A DNA stretch of 64,000 nucleotides, from positions 143,168 to 207,167 of the forward strand of contig NZ_NKTZ01000005.1 of NCBI RefSeq assembly GCF_003207855.1, written 5' to 3'. Numbering within the stretch: position 1 is the stretch's first letter; each line of letters begins with the position of its first letter. The translations under genes were made by a program, and so were the position numbers. Below are positions 29,587-38,882 of this stretch, in pieces. This stretch comes from Komagataeibacter rhaeticus. Its GTDB lineage: Bacteria > Pseudomonadota > Alphaproteobacteria > Acetobacterales > Acetobacteraceae. Below the pieces are notes generated by a model that made no database searches, was not told the origin of the DNA, and saw only the letters and a list, made by a program, of their open reading frames with translations.

Positions 29587-31065
29587 ATGAAATATGCTAT
29601 CGATACGCGAATGACCAGACCATTCCCCCGCCTTTTTGTATCGCTCCCCCTGTTTTTTCTTGCACTTTTCGCTCTGTGCGAAAGCGCATCGGCCCAGGCC
29701 ATTCCCGGCGAAGGACAGGGGGTTGTCGGCGCGCAGCCCAGCCTGAATGTCAATTCACGCCGTAATGTCAGCGTGAATGATCCCGGTTCGTTTTTCAGCG
29801 CACCCTACGGCAACCAGCATTTTTTTGGTGACTGGGCCGGGCTGCAGCCCTTCCTGCTCAAACACGGCGTGCATATCGAAGCCGACGTGCATGAAGAACT
29901 GGCAGGCAATTTTCGCGGTGGTGCCAAGCAGGGCGTGACCGATGCGGGTCAGGTTGGCGTGGAAATCGACATCGACTGGCACAAGCTGGCGGGCGCTCCC
30001 AAGAACTTCTGGACCCATACCATGATCGTGAACGGTCATGGCCGGAACGCCAGCACGGATTACATCCACGATTCCCTTGCGGGCGTGCAGCAAATCTACG
30101 GTGCCCGTGGTAACGTGGTCGCGCATCTGGTGTACATGTATGCCGAGCAGTCCCTGTTCCATAACCGGCTGGACATCAGTGCCGGGTGGATTCCGGTGGG
30201 CAGCTTCTTTGCCGCCTCCCCCCTGTTCTGTGACTTCATGAACGTGTCGATCTGCGGCAACCCCGCACCGGGGAAATACGTGCCGGGCGGGCGTGACTGG
30301 CCTTCGGGCAATCTGGGCGTGGTGATGCGCGTCATGCCCACGGTCGATACCTACATCATGGCCAGCATGTTTGCCGTATCGCCCCATTCCTATAACGGCG
30401 GCATTTCCGGCTGGTCATGGGCACAGAGCGGCCTTGGCAAGTTCTCCACCCCGGTGGAAATCGGCTGGCTGCCCGAATTCGGCCGCAACCATCTGGCCGG
30501 TCATTACAAGGCGGGTTACGGCTACGACAATTCCCAGTACAATGACCTGTATTCGGACATCAACGGCAACTCCGCCGTACTGACGGGCCAGCCCTTCCGC
30601 AAGCAGTCCGGCGTCAGCACCGCCTGGTTCCAGGCCGACCAGATGATCATGCGCAATGGCGCGGGACCGACCAACGGGCTGATCCTGCTGGCGGGCTACA
30701 TGTATACGTCGGGCAAGGTCTCGGCCATGAAGGACCATACCTGGGCCGGCATTGTGGAAACCGGTGCGAAATGGGGCCGCCCGCTGGATACGGTGGGTGC
30801 CATGTTCCATTATTATGAAATGAGCCGTGCTTCCATCCTGCAGCAGGAATCCTCGGTACTGGCCGGGACCCCCTTCCTGAACAACCAGTGGGGCAAGGTG
30901 TGGGGCATCCAGACGCATGAGAACGTGTACGAAGTGTTCTACAACATCCATACCGCACGCGGCATGAGCTTCCAGCCGGACTTCCAGTACATCAACCGCC
31001 CCGGCGGCACCACCACCTACCATGATGCGGCGGTCATGGGCCTGCAGTTCAACTGCATCCTGTAA
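29587..31065 (+). CDS. oprB: Carbohydrate-selective porin, OprB family
   Basis: OprB porins form outer-membrane channels for glucose and other sugars. The 492-residue precursor has a Sec signal peptide (LFVSLPLFFLALFALCESASA) followed by GEGQGVVGAQPSLN, then the OprB beta-barrel with FFGDWAGLQPFLLKHGVHIEADVHEELAGN, aromatic-girdle strands and the family ending AAVMGLQFNCIL. The upstream 120 nt are very AT-rich, in sharp contrast to the flanking genes, and probably hold the promoter, but I could not fix -35/-10 boxes. It is divergent from moaB. Confidence 0.9.
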   Translation: MKYAIDTRMTRPFPRLFVSLPLFFLALFALCESASAQAIPGEGQGVVGAQPSLNVNSRRNVSVNDPGSFFSAPYGNQHFFGDWAGLQPFLLKHGVHIEADVHEELAGNFRGGAKQGVTDAGQVGVEIDIDWHKLAGAPKNFWTHTMIVNGHGRNASTDYIHDSLAGVQQIYGARGNVVAHLVYMYAEQSLFHNRLDISAGWIPVGSFFAASPLFCDFMNVSICGNPAPGKYVPGGRDWPSGNLGVVMRVMPTVDTYIMASMFAVSPHSYNGGISGWSWAQSGLGKFSTPVEIGWLPEFGRNHLAGHYKAGYGYDNSQYNDLYSDINGNSAVLTGQPFRKQSGVSTAWFQADQMIMRNGAGPTNGLILLAGYMYTSGKVSAMKDHTWAGIVETGAKWGRPLDTVGAMFHYYEMSRASILQQESSVLAGTPFLNNQWGKVWGIQTHENVYEVFYNIHTARGMSFQPDFQYINRPGGTTTYHDAAVMGLQFNCIL

Positions 31066-31110
31066 TCCACCCTTCATCCGGGCGGGCTTCCACGATATGG
31101 GAGGCGGATC

Positions 31111-32094
31111 ATGACCGATCACGCTTCCCTGCACCATCTGGCCCGCCAGGCACTGGCCGCCTACCCGCTGCATGATGCGCGGTGCCATCTGCTTTCAATT
31201 TCCGAAAACGTGATTTTCCGTATCGATACCCCGGATGGTGCGCGCCATGCACTGCGCCTGCACCGGCCGGGATATCATGACAGGGCCGAAATCAGCAGCG
31301 AACTGGCATGGCTGGATGCACTACGTGCAACCGGGCTGGAAGTGCCGCATCCGGTGGCGGGCCTTGATGGCGCATGCATCCGCACCCTGCCCGGCCCCGA
31401 TGGCCAGCCCCGCCATGCCGTGCTGTTTGCATGGATGGAGGGCACCGAACCCACAACCGATATTGACCCGGTCGCCTTCAACCGGCTGGGGCATATTACG
31501 GCCCGCCTGCACGCGCAGAGCCGGACATGGGTCCGCCCCGCGGGCTTTACCCGCAAGGCATGGATACCCGCCACCATGACCGGCCCCCGTGCCTTATGGG
31601 GCCAGTGGCAGGCCGCCCCCGGCGTCAACGCGGCCGCGTGCGACCTGATCACGCACTGTCTGGAGCGCATTGATGCTGAACTGGCGGCCTATGGCACGCC
31701 GCCGCACCGCTTCGGGCTGATCCATGCCGATTTGCGGCTGGCCAACCTGCTGGTCAGCGGGTCGCATACCCGCCTGATCGATTTTGATGACTGCGGGCTG
31801 AGCTGGTTCATGCAGGATCTGGCGGCGGCGCTGAGCTTTCATGAAGACCATCCGCAGGTGCCGCGCTGGGTTGACCACTGGCTGGCGGGCTACGCCACCT
31901 GTGCGCAGGTCAGCGCCGCGGAGCTGAACATCCTGCCTGCCCTTGTCATCCAGCGTCGCATCCAGCTTCTGGCATGGACCGGTACCCACCGGCATACACG
32001 CCAGGTCAGCAGCCTGGGACCGGACTGGCTGGCACGCACGCTGGACTTATGCCGCGCATGGGACAGGGGGCAACTGCTGCGCGACGTAGGCTGA
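31111..32094 (+). CDS. Phosphotransferase with kinase fold (APH/RdoA-like)
   Basis: A 327-residue aminoglycoside-phosphotransferase-superfamily protein, closest in look to SrkA/RdoA or homoserine-kinase-II-like proteins. The catalytic loop HADLRLAN is at 205-212 and the metal-binding DFDDCG at 224-229; HALRLHRPG at 46-54 is the N-lobe strand where the ATP lysine is often replaced by Arg in this subgroup. Substrate is unknown (small molecule or protein Ser/Thr). It follows oprB by 45 nt, so they may share a transcript, though no functional link is evident. Confidence 0.8.
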   Translation: MTDHASLHHLARQALAAYPLHDARCHLLSISENVIFRIDTPDGARHALRLHRPGYHDRAEISSELAWLDALRATGLEVPHPVAGLDGACIRTLPGPDGQPRHAVLFAWMEGTEPTTDIDPVAFNRLGHITARLHAQSRTWVRPAGFTRKAWIPATMTGPRALWGQWQAAPGVNAAACDLITHCLERIDAELAAYGTPPHRFGLIHADLRLANLLVSGSHTRLIDFDDCGLSWFMQDLAAALSFHEDHPQVPRWVDHWLAGYATCAQVSAAELNILPALVIQRRIQLLAWTGTHRHTRQVSSLGPDWLARTLDLCRAWDRGQLLRDVG

Positions 32095-32500
32095 CCGGCA
32101 GCCCGCTTCGATTCGGAACGAAGCGGTTGCGGGCGTATGGCCCCCATCCGCAGACAACCTGTTGCCAGAAAGTGATAAACCCTTTCAGGGGCAGTCCTTT
32201 TTCATAAAAAACCGCGTCCCGCACACTCTTTGCGGCGCGGTCCATTAGATAATTTTTTAATTTTTCCACCGCCCTGATGCGCGCAGGTTACTTTTTGGAA
32301 AGTTTTTGCGCGTAACGGCACGGAAGGGATCCGGTTTAATGAGGTAAATTAAATGTGATAATTAGAATCGGTTTTACGGACAGGCTATGGCTTTTATGCC
32401 TCAATGCTGACATGTATGAAGTTTAGGTAATGTGTCGTTCGGTTAACAACCCGAGTCACCGGAGCGAACCCTGTCCTTGGCACATAACGGAAAAACAGCA
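32095..32500. other. 406-nt gene-free stretch with several inverted repeats
   Basis: No convincing gene is seen. The stretch holds a hairpin right after the phosphotransferase (CCGCTTCG/CGAAGCGG near 32102-32130), an ACCGCG/CGCGGT pair around 32210-32245 followed by T-rich sequence, and a long-range pairing GGACAGG (32378-32384) with CCTGTCC (32470-32476). Inside that pair are smaller stems such as GGC-TTTTAT-GCC. A structured leader or small RNA is possible. A minus-strand frame (32006-32269) is open but has no family resemblance. Confidence 0.45.
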
Positions 32501-32683
32501 ATGACCCCTGCAGTTGAGACGATTGCCAGCCCCGCCACGTCACCCGCTGTGGCTGCTGGCCTGCCACTGGTGACTGACGACATTCCGACCCGGTCCCAGA
32601 CCACGCGGATGATCTATTCCCGTCATCGCCGGGCGCTGCGTGATTATGCCCGCACCCTCAGCACCCCGACCGAGCCGTCCTGA
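32501..32683 (+). CDS. Small basic protein of unknown function
   Basis: A 60-residue ORF from ATG 32501. The first half is Ala/Thr/Pro-rich and low in complexity; the second half is basic (RSQTTRMIYSRHRRALRDYA). No signal peptide, no membrane helix, no recognised family. The ribosome site is weak (ACGGAAAAACAGCA before the ATG); a TTG at 32477 would add eight residues. The AT-rich upstream region and the potential structured leader suggest it may be transcribed on its own. It could equally be a chance ORF. Confidence 0.4.
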   Translation: MTPAVETIASPATSPAVAAGLPLVTDDIPTRSQTTRMIYSRHRRALRDYARTLSTPTEPS

Positions 32684-32741
32684 CCTGCCTATCTGGCCCG
32701 GAACCAGCCGGACCGGCCACGACAAAAATCAAACTTTGACA

Positions 32742-33173
32742 TTATTCCGCTGCTTTTCCGGTCTGACGCGCCTGTAGCGCCGCGATTGCCTGCCGGGTCG
32801 GGACTGTCAGCTGGTCGGGCAGTTCATCAAAGGCATACCATCGCGGGCCTTCATGCTTTTCCGGCTCCATCAGGGTCGGCTCGCCCTGCCATGATGTGAC
32901 CAGGTAGACCGGGGCAATCCAGTGATGCCCGCCTATCGCGTCCATCTGCTCCACCAGACACAGCAGGTCATGCGCCTGTATGGTGACGCCAAGCTCTTCT
33001 TGAATTTCGCGCTCCGTCGCATGGGCCGTTGTCTCGTACGGCTCAACCTTGCCGCCGGGCAGTCCCCAGCAGCCCGCTTCGGGTGCCCGTAGGCGGCGCA
33101 GCAGCAGGATCCGTCCCTCACGGTCGATGATGGCGGCACCACAGCCCACGCGCGGGCCGGTCATGTCGGTCAT
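32742..33173 (-). CDS. Nudix hydrolase
   Basis: A 143-residue Nudix pyrophosphohydrolase. The Nudix box Gx5Ex7REUxEExGU is intact at residues 41-62 (GKVEPYE ... REIQEELG). VGCGAAIIDREGRILLLRRLRAPEAGCWGLPGG is typical of MutT/NUDT-like housecleaning enzymes that act on oxidised or other nucleotides; the exact substrate is open. ATG 33173 is preceded by AGGA at good spacing. It is in the same direction as pdc but separated from it by repeat copy B, on the far (downstream) side. Confidence 0.88.
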   Translation of the reverse strand: MTDMTGPRVGCGAAIIDREGRILLLRRLRAPEAGCWGLPGGKVEPYETTAHATEREIQEELGVTIQAHDLLCLVEQMDAIGGHHWIAPVYLVTSWQGEPTLMEPEKHEGPRWYAFDELPDQLTVPTRQAIAALQARQTGKAAE

Positions 33174-33257
33174 GTTCGCATCCTTTTCCTGACTCCGTGC
33201 TCCATACAGCACGGGGGTGCCCGACGGCACCCCCGCATTCCCTGTCTCAGGGACTGT

Positions 33258-33356
33258 TCATAAAAAAGCCTCTGGTGAAGCTTTCTTCAAAAAGCTTCGG
33301 AGAATGCCGCCTTTTTCAAAAAAGGCGGCGTCCGAAAACTTTCATTATTTATCAAA
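33258..33356 (+). repeat. Intergenic hairpin repeat, copy B
   Basis: The most complete copy of the family. It contains two stem-loops: GAAGCTTT...AAAGCTTC (33277-33298) and GCCGCCTTTTT/AAAAGGCGGC (33306-33329), flanked by GGTGAAGC and CGAAAACTTTC. It ends 8 nt before the pdc stop codon (minus strand), so the hairpins probably terminate the pdc transcript. Confidence 0.8.
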
Positions 33357-33363
33357 CAGCCTC

Positions 33364-35058
33364 TTAGCGCGCGGCAGGCGGCCGGGCATTGGCCGTTGCC
33401 ACGCGCCGCCCCCACGAGATCAGGTCGCTGGTGCAGTCATCACGGTCAATCACGCATTCGATCAGGGTCGGCCCTTCCCGATTCGCCACGGCTGCGGCAA
33501 TGGCCTTTTCCATTTCGGCGCCCGTGGTGGCCCGGAACCCCTTGCCGTGGCCGTCTTCCGCGTTGAACACGCTCATCAGCCCCGCATAATCCCAGTTCTT
33601 GACGTTGTTGTACGGCCCGTCATGAATCTGCACTTCAATGGTGTAGCCACGGTTGTTGATCAGGAAGATGATCACCGGCAGCTTGAGCCGCACCATCTGG
33701 GCCACTTCCTGCGCCGTCAGCTGGAACGAACCGTCGCCCACCATGGTCACGATCCGGCGCTCCGGCTCGGCCACGGCGTAGCCAAAGGTGGCGGGTACGG
33801 ACCAGCCGATATGGCCCCACTGCATTTCCAGCTCCACGCGGGCACCCCGTGGCAGCTTCATCTGCATGACGTTGAACCAGGAATCCCCCGTCTCGGCCAG
33901 GACCGTGGTGTTCGATGTCAGCAGGTTCTGGATCTGGCGTGCCATCTCGGCCCGCACCAGTGGCGCATCCGGGCTGGCTACGGCTGCGGGCGCGTGCGGC
34001 GCGCTGATGCGGCGGTACTCGACCAGCGTCGCATCCTTTCTGGGCTGGCCCTTCACCCGTTCGATCAGCGCATCAATCACGTCGCGCAGGTGGATGCCAT
34101 CAAAAGCCTTGCCACCGGCTGCAATATGCCGCCCGTCCAGCAGGGCCACGTTGTCCCCCTTGGGCCATGCGGTCCAGCCAACGGTGGAATAATCATTGAA
34201 GACCGGGGTCAGGCACAGCACACCGTCCGACCAGTCGAATATCTGCTGCGCCTTGGGGCTGCTGACATCGCCCCAGTAGGTGCCAATATAGGCCGGGTGG
34301 TCCTCGGGGAAGAAGCTCTTGGCCGCTGCCATGGTAGCCACGGCGCAGCCCAGCGCGTCCGCCAGGCGGATGGCGGCGTCCTCACACCCTGCGGCACGCA
34401 GGCGGCTGCCCAGCAGTAGCATCGGCTTCTTGCGCGCGCCAATGAAGCTGGCCAGTTCGTCCACCGCCAGCTTCAGCGTCTGGGCATCGGACGGCGCATC
34501 GGCCAGGATCGCGCCAACCGGGCCGGGACGCGGGCAGGGCTGGGCGGAAACATTGCAGGCAATCTCGATATAGGCGGGCTTCTTTTCCCGCAATGCCGTG
34601 CGGATGGCGTGGTCGATCAGCACCGGCGCGTCGTCTGCCGACGTGATGGACACCGCCGCACAGGTCAGGCGTTTTGCAATTTCAAGCTGGTAGCCGTAAT
34701 CCGGCGTGCCAATGGTGTGGTGCAGGATATGCCCGCTGCCGTGGTCGTTGGAATTGGGCGCGCCCGAGATCAGGATGACCGGCAGGTTTTCCGCATAGGC
34801 ACCGCCAATGGCATTGAGCGCGGACAGCGCGCCGACGCTGAACGTCACCACGGCGGCACCCGCCCCATTGGCGCGCGCATAGCCTTCGGCGCTGAAGCCG
34901 CAGTTGAGTTCGTTGCAGCAGTAGACCTGCCGCAGGCCCTCGATTTCCAGAAGCTGGTCCAGCAGGACAAGGTTGTAATCGCCCGCGACCGCGAAATGAT
35001 CCTTCAGCCCGATCTGTGCCAGGCGTTCACCAAGATAATGGCCAACAGTATACGTCAT
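33364..35058 (-). CDS. pdc: Pyruvate decarboxylase
   Basis: Pdc is a ThDP enzyme that turns pyruvate into acetaldehyde and CO2; in acetic acid bacteria acetaldehyde then goes to acetate. The 564-residue protein begins [20 protein letters not shown], has the ThDP-activating Glu50 in CCNELNCGF, the motif [15 protein letters not shown] ending in NNRGY, and HHTIGTPDY with the catalytic His pair. AAGGAAAG lies before ATG 35058. Bacterial Pdc is rare outside Acetobacteraceae, Zymomonas and Zymobacter. It is downstream of dld on the same strand; a hairpin cluster separates them. Confidence 0.95.
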   Translation of the reverse strand: MTYTVGHYLGERLAQIGLKDHFAVAGDYNLVLLDQLLEIEGLRQVYCCNELNCGFSAEGYARANGAGAAVVTFSVGALSALNAIGGAYAENLPVILISGAPNSNDHGSGHILHHTIGTPDYGYQLEIAKRLTCAAVSITSADDAPVLIDHAIRTALREKKPAYIEIACNVSAQPCPRPGPVGAILADAPSDAQTLKLAVDELASFIGARKKPMLLLGSRLRAAGCEDAAIRLADALGCAVATMAAAKSFFPEDHPAYIGTYWGDVSSPKAQQIFDWSDGVLCLTPVFNDYSTVGWTAWPKGDNVALLDGRHIAAGGKAFDGIHLRDVIDALIERVKGQPRKDATLVEYRRISAPHAPAAVASPDAPLVRAEMARQIQNLLTSNTTVLAETGDSWFNVMQMKLPRGARVELEMQWGHIGWSVPATFGYAVAEPERRIVTMVGDGSFQLTAQEVAQMVRLKLPVIIFLINNRGYTIEVQIHDGPYNNVKNWDYAGLMSVFNAEDGHGKGFRATTGAEMEKAIAAAVANREGPTLIECVIDRDDCTSDLISWGRRVATANARPPAAR

Positions 35059-35102
35059 TATTTCGACTTTCCTTCCCTTGTGTGGTGGCGCCCGCGCGCC
35101 CT

Positions 35103-35185
35103 CCCCCCATGGGGGGACCACATGGACGGCCCGTATCCGGGCCGTCATGCCGAAAGGACAGGAGGCCTGCCGGTAAACCCGGCAG
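35103..35185 (-). terminator. Three-hairpin cluster between dld and pdc
   Basis: Three perfect inverted repeats lie in the 129-nt gap: CTGCCGG/CCGGCAG (35167-35185), GACGGCCC/GGGCCGTC (35125-35146) and CCCCCC/GGGGGG (35103-35116). None has a strong T-tract, so termination of dld may be partial, leaving some readthrough into pdc. Confidence 0.55.
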
Positions 35186-35187
35186 CG

Positions 35188-36942
35188 TCAGCCTACACTT
35201 TCGGCAATCCAGTTCCGGCGCTTGGTGGCCTGCCCAATGCCCGGATTGAAACAGTTGCACGGATCAAGCTGGCGGTAATGGGCCAGCACGTCGTCGGGTG
35301 CGGCATAGAGATGACCGAAATTATGCTCCGCCGGGTAACGCGCGCCACGTTTGTCCAGCCCCGGCAGCATACGGTGTTCCAGCGCCATGCAGTCATAGCC
35401 TTTGCGGACCACATAATCCTGATGCATCACATGGCACAGGAAATGGCCGTAATACAGCTTGACGATAATCTCGTCCTCGATGTCCTTCGGCAGCACCTCG
35501 AACCAGTCCTGGTCGTTACGGCGCAGGGCCACGTCCAGCGCCACGATGTTCTCGGTCGTGTCGGTGTGCACGTTACGGTAGCGCACGGCGGCGCCAGCGG
35601 CGGCAAAGCGGTGCAGGAAGGCCTTCGATCCCTCATCGGGGGTGCATTCGAAGAAATCCCCCTCATGCGTCGCGAAGTGGCTTTTCAGGAACTCACGCGC
35701 TTCCTGTGCACCCGACGCGCTGACCTTGAGCATGAGATGGTGCTCGAAACGGTCACGATAATCGCGCATGCGTGCGGGCAGGTGCCTGGGGAAGAAATGG
35801 CTCATGAACTGCATGAACCGGTCACTGAAATGCCTGGGCAGGAAGCCGATCCTGTCCGCCAGACGATCGAACGCATTCTTCATGGCGAACAGGGCGGGCA
35901 GGCGCCGGGTGCCGATCATGCGGATGATGACGAACGTGTCCTTGCCGTATTTCTCCGCGATGTTGAACGCATCACGGTGCAGGTATTCACCCGCGATCGG
36001 CAGTTCCTTGAAGGATGACAGGATATGGCGGCGCACATCTTCCAGCACATCGGTCTTGTTGGTGCCGATATAGAAGACGACGGGGTTCTTTTCCGCCTCG
36101 AACGTATCCAGGCGGACCGCGAACAGCCCGAGCTTGCCCGCGCAGCCGGCCCCTTCGTGCAGGCGGCGCAGGTCGGCATTGTAGCGGGCCGGGGTATCGG
36201 CATTCACGTCGCGCACATGGGTGGCATAATCATCATCATGCCCGCGACCGGCATTCCAGTTGATGCTGGCGTCAGGGAAGTTGCCGGCTTCCACCTGCTT
36301 CAGGATCGCCTCGGGATCGGAACCGAGCTCGATGCCCAGATGGTTGACCAGTTGCAGTTCGCCCCTGTCCGAAACCTGTGCGAACAGCGCCATGTCGGTA
36401 TAGGCCGGACCACGGCGCACCAGCGCGCCGCCCGAATTGTTGCTGACCCCGCCAAACACCGACGCCCCGATGCATGAGGAGCCGATAACCGAATGCGGTT
36501 CCCGCCCGATGGGGGCCAGCATGCCCTCCAGCTGGTCCAGGGTCGCACCGGGCAGGCAGACAACCTGCCTGCCGCCACCGATCAGGTGGATCGTGCGCAT
36601 GCGCATGCTGTGCACGATCACGATATCGCGGTCATACGTATCGCCATCAGGCGTGGAACCGCCGGTCAGCCCGGTATTGGCCGCCTGCATGATCACGATC
36701 ACGCCCGCCTTCACGCAGGCCTGCAGTACGCGCCACTGTTCCACCAGCGAGCCGGGCATGACCACCGCCAGCGCACGCCCCTCACCAAAACGGAAGCCAC
36801 GGCGATAGGGCAGGGTCGCCCCGTCCTCGGTCAGCACATGGTGGTTGCCCACGATGTGCCGGAGTTCCGTAACCAGTTGTGCGCCCGCAGTAGATGACAT
36901 GTCCTGTGCCGCTTTCAGCATTCTGTTGTTTATCGGTTCCAT
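35188..36942 (-). CDS. dld: Quinone-dependent D-lactate dehydrogenase
   Basis: Dld is a peripheral membrane flavoenzyme that oxidises D-lactate to pyruvate and passes electrons to quinone. The 584-residue protein has the FAD-binding PCMH domain (ALAVVMPGSLVEQWRVLQACVKAG, GLTGGSTPDG, SVIGSSCIGASVFGGVSNNSGG) and the Dld-specific membrane-binding and cap regions (FLPRHFSDRFMQFMSHFFPRHLP). Length and sequence match E. coli Dld (571 residues). It lies upstream of pdc on the same strand, so lactate-derived pyruvate could pass straight to Pdc or to acetolactate synthase encoded just behind. Confidence 0.93.
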   Translation of the reverse strand: MEPINNRMLKAAQDMSSTAGAQLVTELRHIVGNHHVLTEDGATLPYRRGFRFGEGRALAVVMPGSLVEQWRVLQACVKAGVIVIMQAANTGLTGGSTPDGDTYDRDIVIVHSMRMRTIHLIGGGRQVVCLPGATLDQLEGMLAPIGREPHSVIGSSCIGASVFGGVSNNSGGALVRRGPAYTDMALFAQVSDRGELQLVNHLGIELGSDPEAILKQVEAGNFPDASINWNAGRGHDDDYATHVRDVNADTPARYNADLRRLHEGAGCAGKLGLFAVRLDTFEAEKNPVVFYIGTNKTDVLEDVRRHILSSFKELPIAGEYLHRDAFNIAEKYGKDTFVIIRMIGTRRLPALFAMKNAFDRLADRIGFLPRHFSDRFMQFMSHFFPRHLPARMRDYRDRFEHHLMLKVSASGAQEAREFLKSHFATHEGDFFECTPDEGSKAFLHRFAAAGAAVRYRNVHTDTTENIVALDVALRRNDQDWFEVLPKDIEDEIIVKLYYGHFLCHVMHQDYVVRKGYDCMALEHRMLPGLDKRGARYPAEHNFGHLYAAPDDVLAHYRQLDPCNCFNPGIGQATKRRNWIAESVG

Positions 36943-37057
36943 TCACGGACAACCCGACCATCCAGATGGCCCTATTTCCGAAATGGTCTGTTGTAATCTG
37001 GCATGTTTCGCATCGGACGACGTGCGCATAAAATGCCGATGTCACATGTCCAAACGG

Positions 37058-37094
37058 AACGGCCCACCAGCCGGTCAGGGCATGGCGGGCCGTT
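37058..37094 (-). terminator. Terminator-like hairpin after acetolactate synthase
   Basis: A 12-bp stem with one mismatch (AACGGCCCACCA at 37058-37069, TGGCGGGCCGTT at 37083-37094) starts 21 nt beyond the acetolactate synthase stop. The T-tract is weak on both strands, but the position suits the end of the als-alsD transcript. Confidence 0.55.
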
Positions 37095-37114
37095 TTCATC
37101 ACGCCAGGGCTGGT

Positions 37115-38806
37115 TTACGCCGCCGCCGAGGTCTCGCCAAGGCTGGCCAGCGGCTTCATGAGCAGGTGATTCTGGGAGTAGTCGACCGGCACCGAGATCA
37201 CGACCGGGCCCTCGACCTCCATGGCTTCACGCAGCGCGCCCGCCACGCCGTCGGCGGAATGGACGGCAATGCCATGCGCACCGCAGGAACGGGCGAACAT
37301 GGCGAAGTCGATCGGCCCGAAATCCACACCCGAACCACGGCCGTATTTCTTCTTCTCCTGCATCTCGACCATGTTGTAGGCCTGATCGACCCAGACCATG
37401 TGGATGAGGTTGCATTTCAGCCGCACCGCCGTTTCCAGTTCCATGCACGACATCATGAAGCCGCCGTCACCGGAAATGGAGATGACCTTCTGCGCCGGGT
37501 TGACCAGGCTTGCGGCAATGCCCCACGGCAGGCCGACGCCCATGGTCTGCTGGCCGTTGCTGATCAGCATCTGGCGCGCGCGGAAGGACAGCAGGTAACG
37601 CGCCAGCCAGATGTGGAAGGTGCCCATGTCCAGGCACATCGTGACATCGGGGGTGACGAACTGCTCCAGCTCGCGCACGATCTGCAGCGGGTGCACCGCC
37701 GTATTGGATGTGCTGCGCGCGCCCGACAGCGCGGACAGGCGGGTGGCGTGGTACTGGCTCAGGATTTCCTCAAGCTGCGGCGCGCGCGGCAGCTTGCCGG
37801 CCTGGGCCGCAAGCGCGCGGACGGATGCCGCGATATCGCCAATCAGTTCCACCGCCGGGTCGTAATGCGTATCCAGTTCGGCAGGCACCACATCGACATG
37901 GATGATCTTGCGGCCATTATCGACATTCCACAGCCACGGATCATATTCAATGGGGTTGTAGCCGACCGAGATCACCAGATCCGCCTCATGCAGCAGCTGG
38001 TCGCCCGGCTGGTTGCGGAACAGGCCCACGCGGCCGCCAAAGCGGTCGGACAGTTCCTGCGAGACGGCACCGGCCGCCTGGTAGGTGCCAATGACCGGCA
38101 CGCCGGTGGTGGCCACCAGGGCACGCACTGCATCCGACACGTCGGGGCGGCTGGCCAGCAGGCCCAGCAGGATGACCGGACGCTGCGCCTTGCGGATCAG
38201 GCCCAGCGCCTCGTTCACGGCCTCGACGGGGGCGGCACCTGGTGTGGGCTGGGGGCGGCCCGCCAGCACCTTGCCTTCCGCCGGCATGGACAGGATATCC
38301 ATGGGCGTGCTGACAAAGGCGGCACCGGGGCGGCCGCTTTCGGCAAAGCGCAGGGCGTTGGCAATCGCTTCGGATACGGCGGCGGGGGACGTGATTTCCG
38401 CGCTGTATTTGGTGATCGGCTGGAACAGGGCAACCGTGTCCATGCTCTGGTGGGTCAGCTTCAGCCGGTCGGCCAGCTTGACCGCGCCACCAATGGCCAG
38501 CACCGGGTCCCCTTCGGAATTGGCGGTGGCAAGCCCGGTCACGAAATTCGACGCACCGGGGCCGGAGGTTGCAATGGCAACACCCGCCTTGCCGGTCAGG
38601 CGGCCGATGCCACCGGCAATGAAGGCGGCATTCTGCTCGTGACGGGTCACCACCGTCTCGATCGGGCTGTCCACCAGGGCGTCGAACAGGCGGTCCACCT
38701 TGGCGCCCGGAATACCGAACACATGGGTGGTGCCGTGTGCCACCAGGTTGCGGACGATCATGTCCGCCCCGCACTCCGGCGCGGCGGATTTGGTCTTGTC
38801 AGTCAT
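37115..38806 (-). CDS. alsS: Catabolic-type acetolactate synthase
   Basis: The enzyme condenses two pyruvates to acetolactate. The 563-residue ThDP protein has Glu57 in VVTRHEQNAAFIAGG, SGPGASNFVTGLATA, and the ThDP motif SGDGGFMMSCMELETA...WVDQAYNM. Close linkage to acetolactate decarboxylase and the absence of an ilvN-type regulatory subunit gene nearby mark it as the fermentative (AlsS/BudB) type rather than the branched-chain amino acid enzyme. Its stop is followed by a terminator-like hairpin; alsD ends 76 nt upstream of its start on the same strand. Confidence 0.9.
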   Translation of the reverse strand: MTDKTKSAAPECGADMIVRNLVAHGTTHVFGIPGAKVDRLFDALVDSPIETVVTRHEQNAAFIAGGIGRLTGKAGVAIATSGPGASNFVTGLATANSEGDPVLAIGGAVKLADRLKLTHQSMDTVALFQPITKYSAEITSPAAVSEAIANALRFAESGRPGAAFVSTPMDILSMPAEGKVLAGRPQPTPGAAPVEAVNEALGLIRKAQRPVILLGLLASRPDVSDAVRALVATTGVPVIGTYQAAGAVSQELSDRFGGRVGLFRNQPGDQLLHEADLVISVGYNPIEYDPWLWNVDNGRKIIHVDVVPAELDTHYDPAVELIGDIAASVRALAAQAGKLPRAPQLEEILSQYHATRLSALSGARSTSNTAVHPLQIVRELEQFVTPDVTMCLDMGTFHIWLARYLLSFRARQMLISNGQQTMGVGLPWGIAASLVNPAQKVISISGDGGFMMSCMELETAVRLKCNLIHMVWVDQAYNMVEMQEKKKYGRGSGVDFGPIDFAMFARSCGAHGIAVHSADGVAGALREAMEVEGPVVISVPVDYSQNHLLMKPLASLGETSAAA

Positions 38807-38882
38807 GTTTCAGGTGTCCTGAACGGTTGGCGCCGCAGCCGGTGGCCGGGCGGGCGGTTGGTCAGGCGGGAAGGGAAGACCC

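Noticed and set aside
32006..32269. Minus-strand 87-codon frame near the phosphotransferase 3' end
   Set aside because: No family resemblance, overlaps the coding end of the neighbour, and runs through inverted repeats.
34609..36018. A 469-codon plus-strand open frame antisense to pdc and dld
   Set aside because: It spans the gap between two certain genes and shows no domain; it is a composition artefact.
36782..37102. Minus-strand 106-codon frame in the dld/acetolactate synthase gap
   Set aside because: It overlaps the 5' end of dld out of frame and includes the terminator hairpin.
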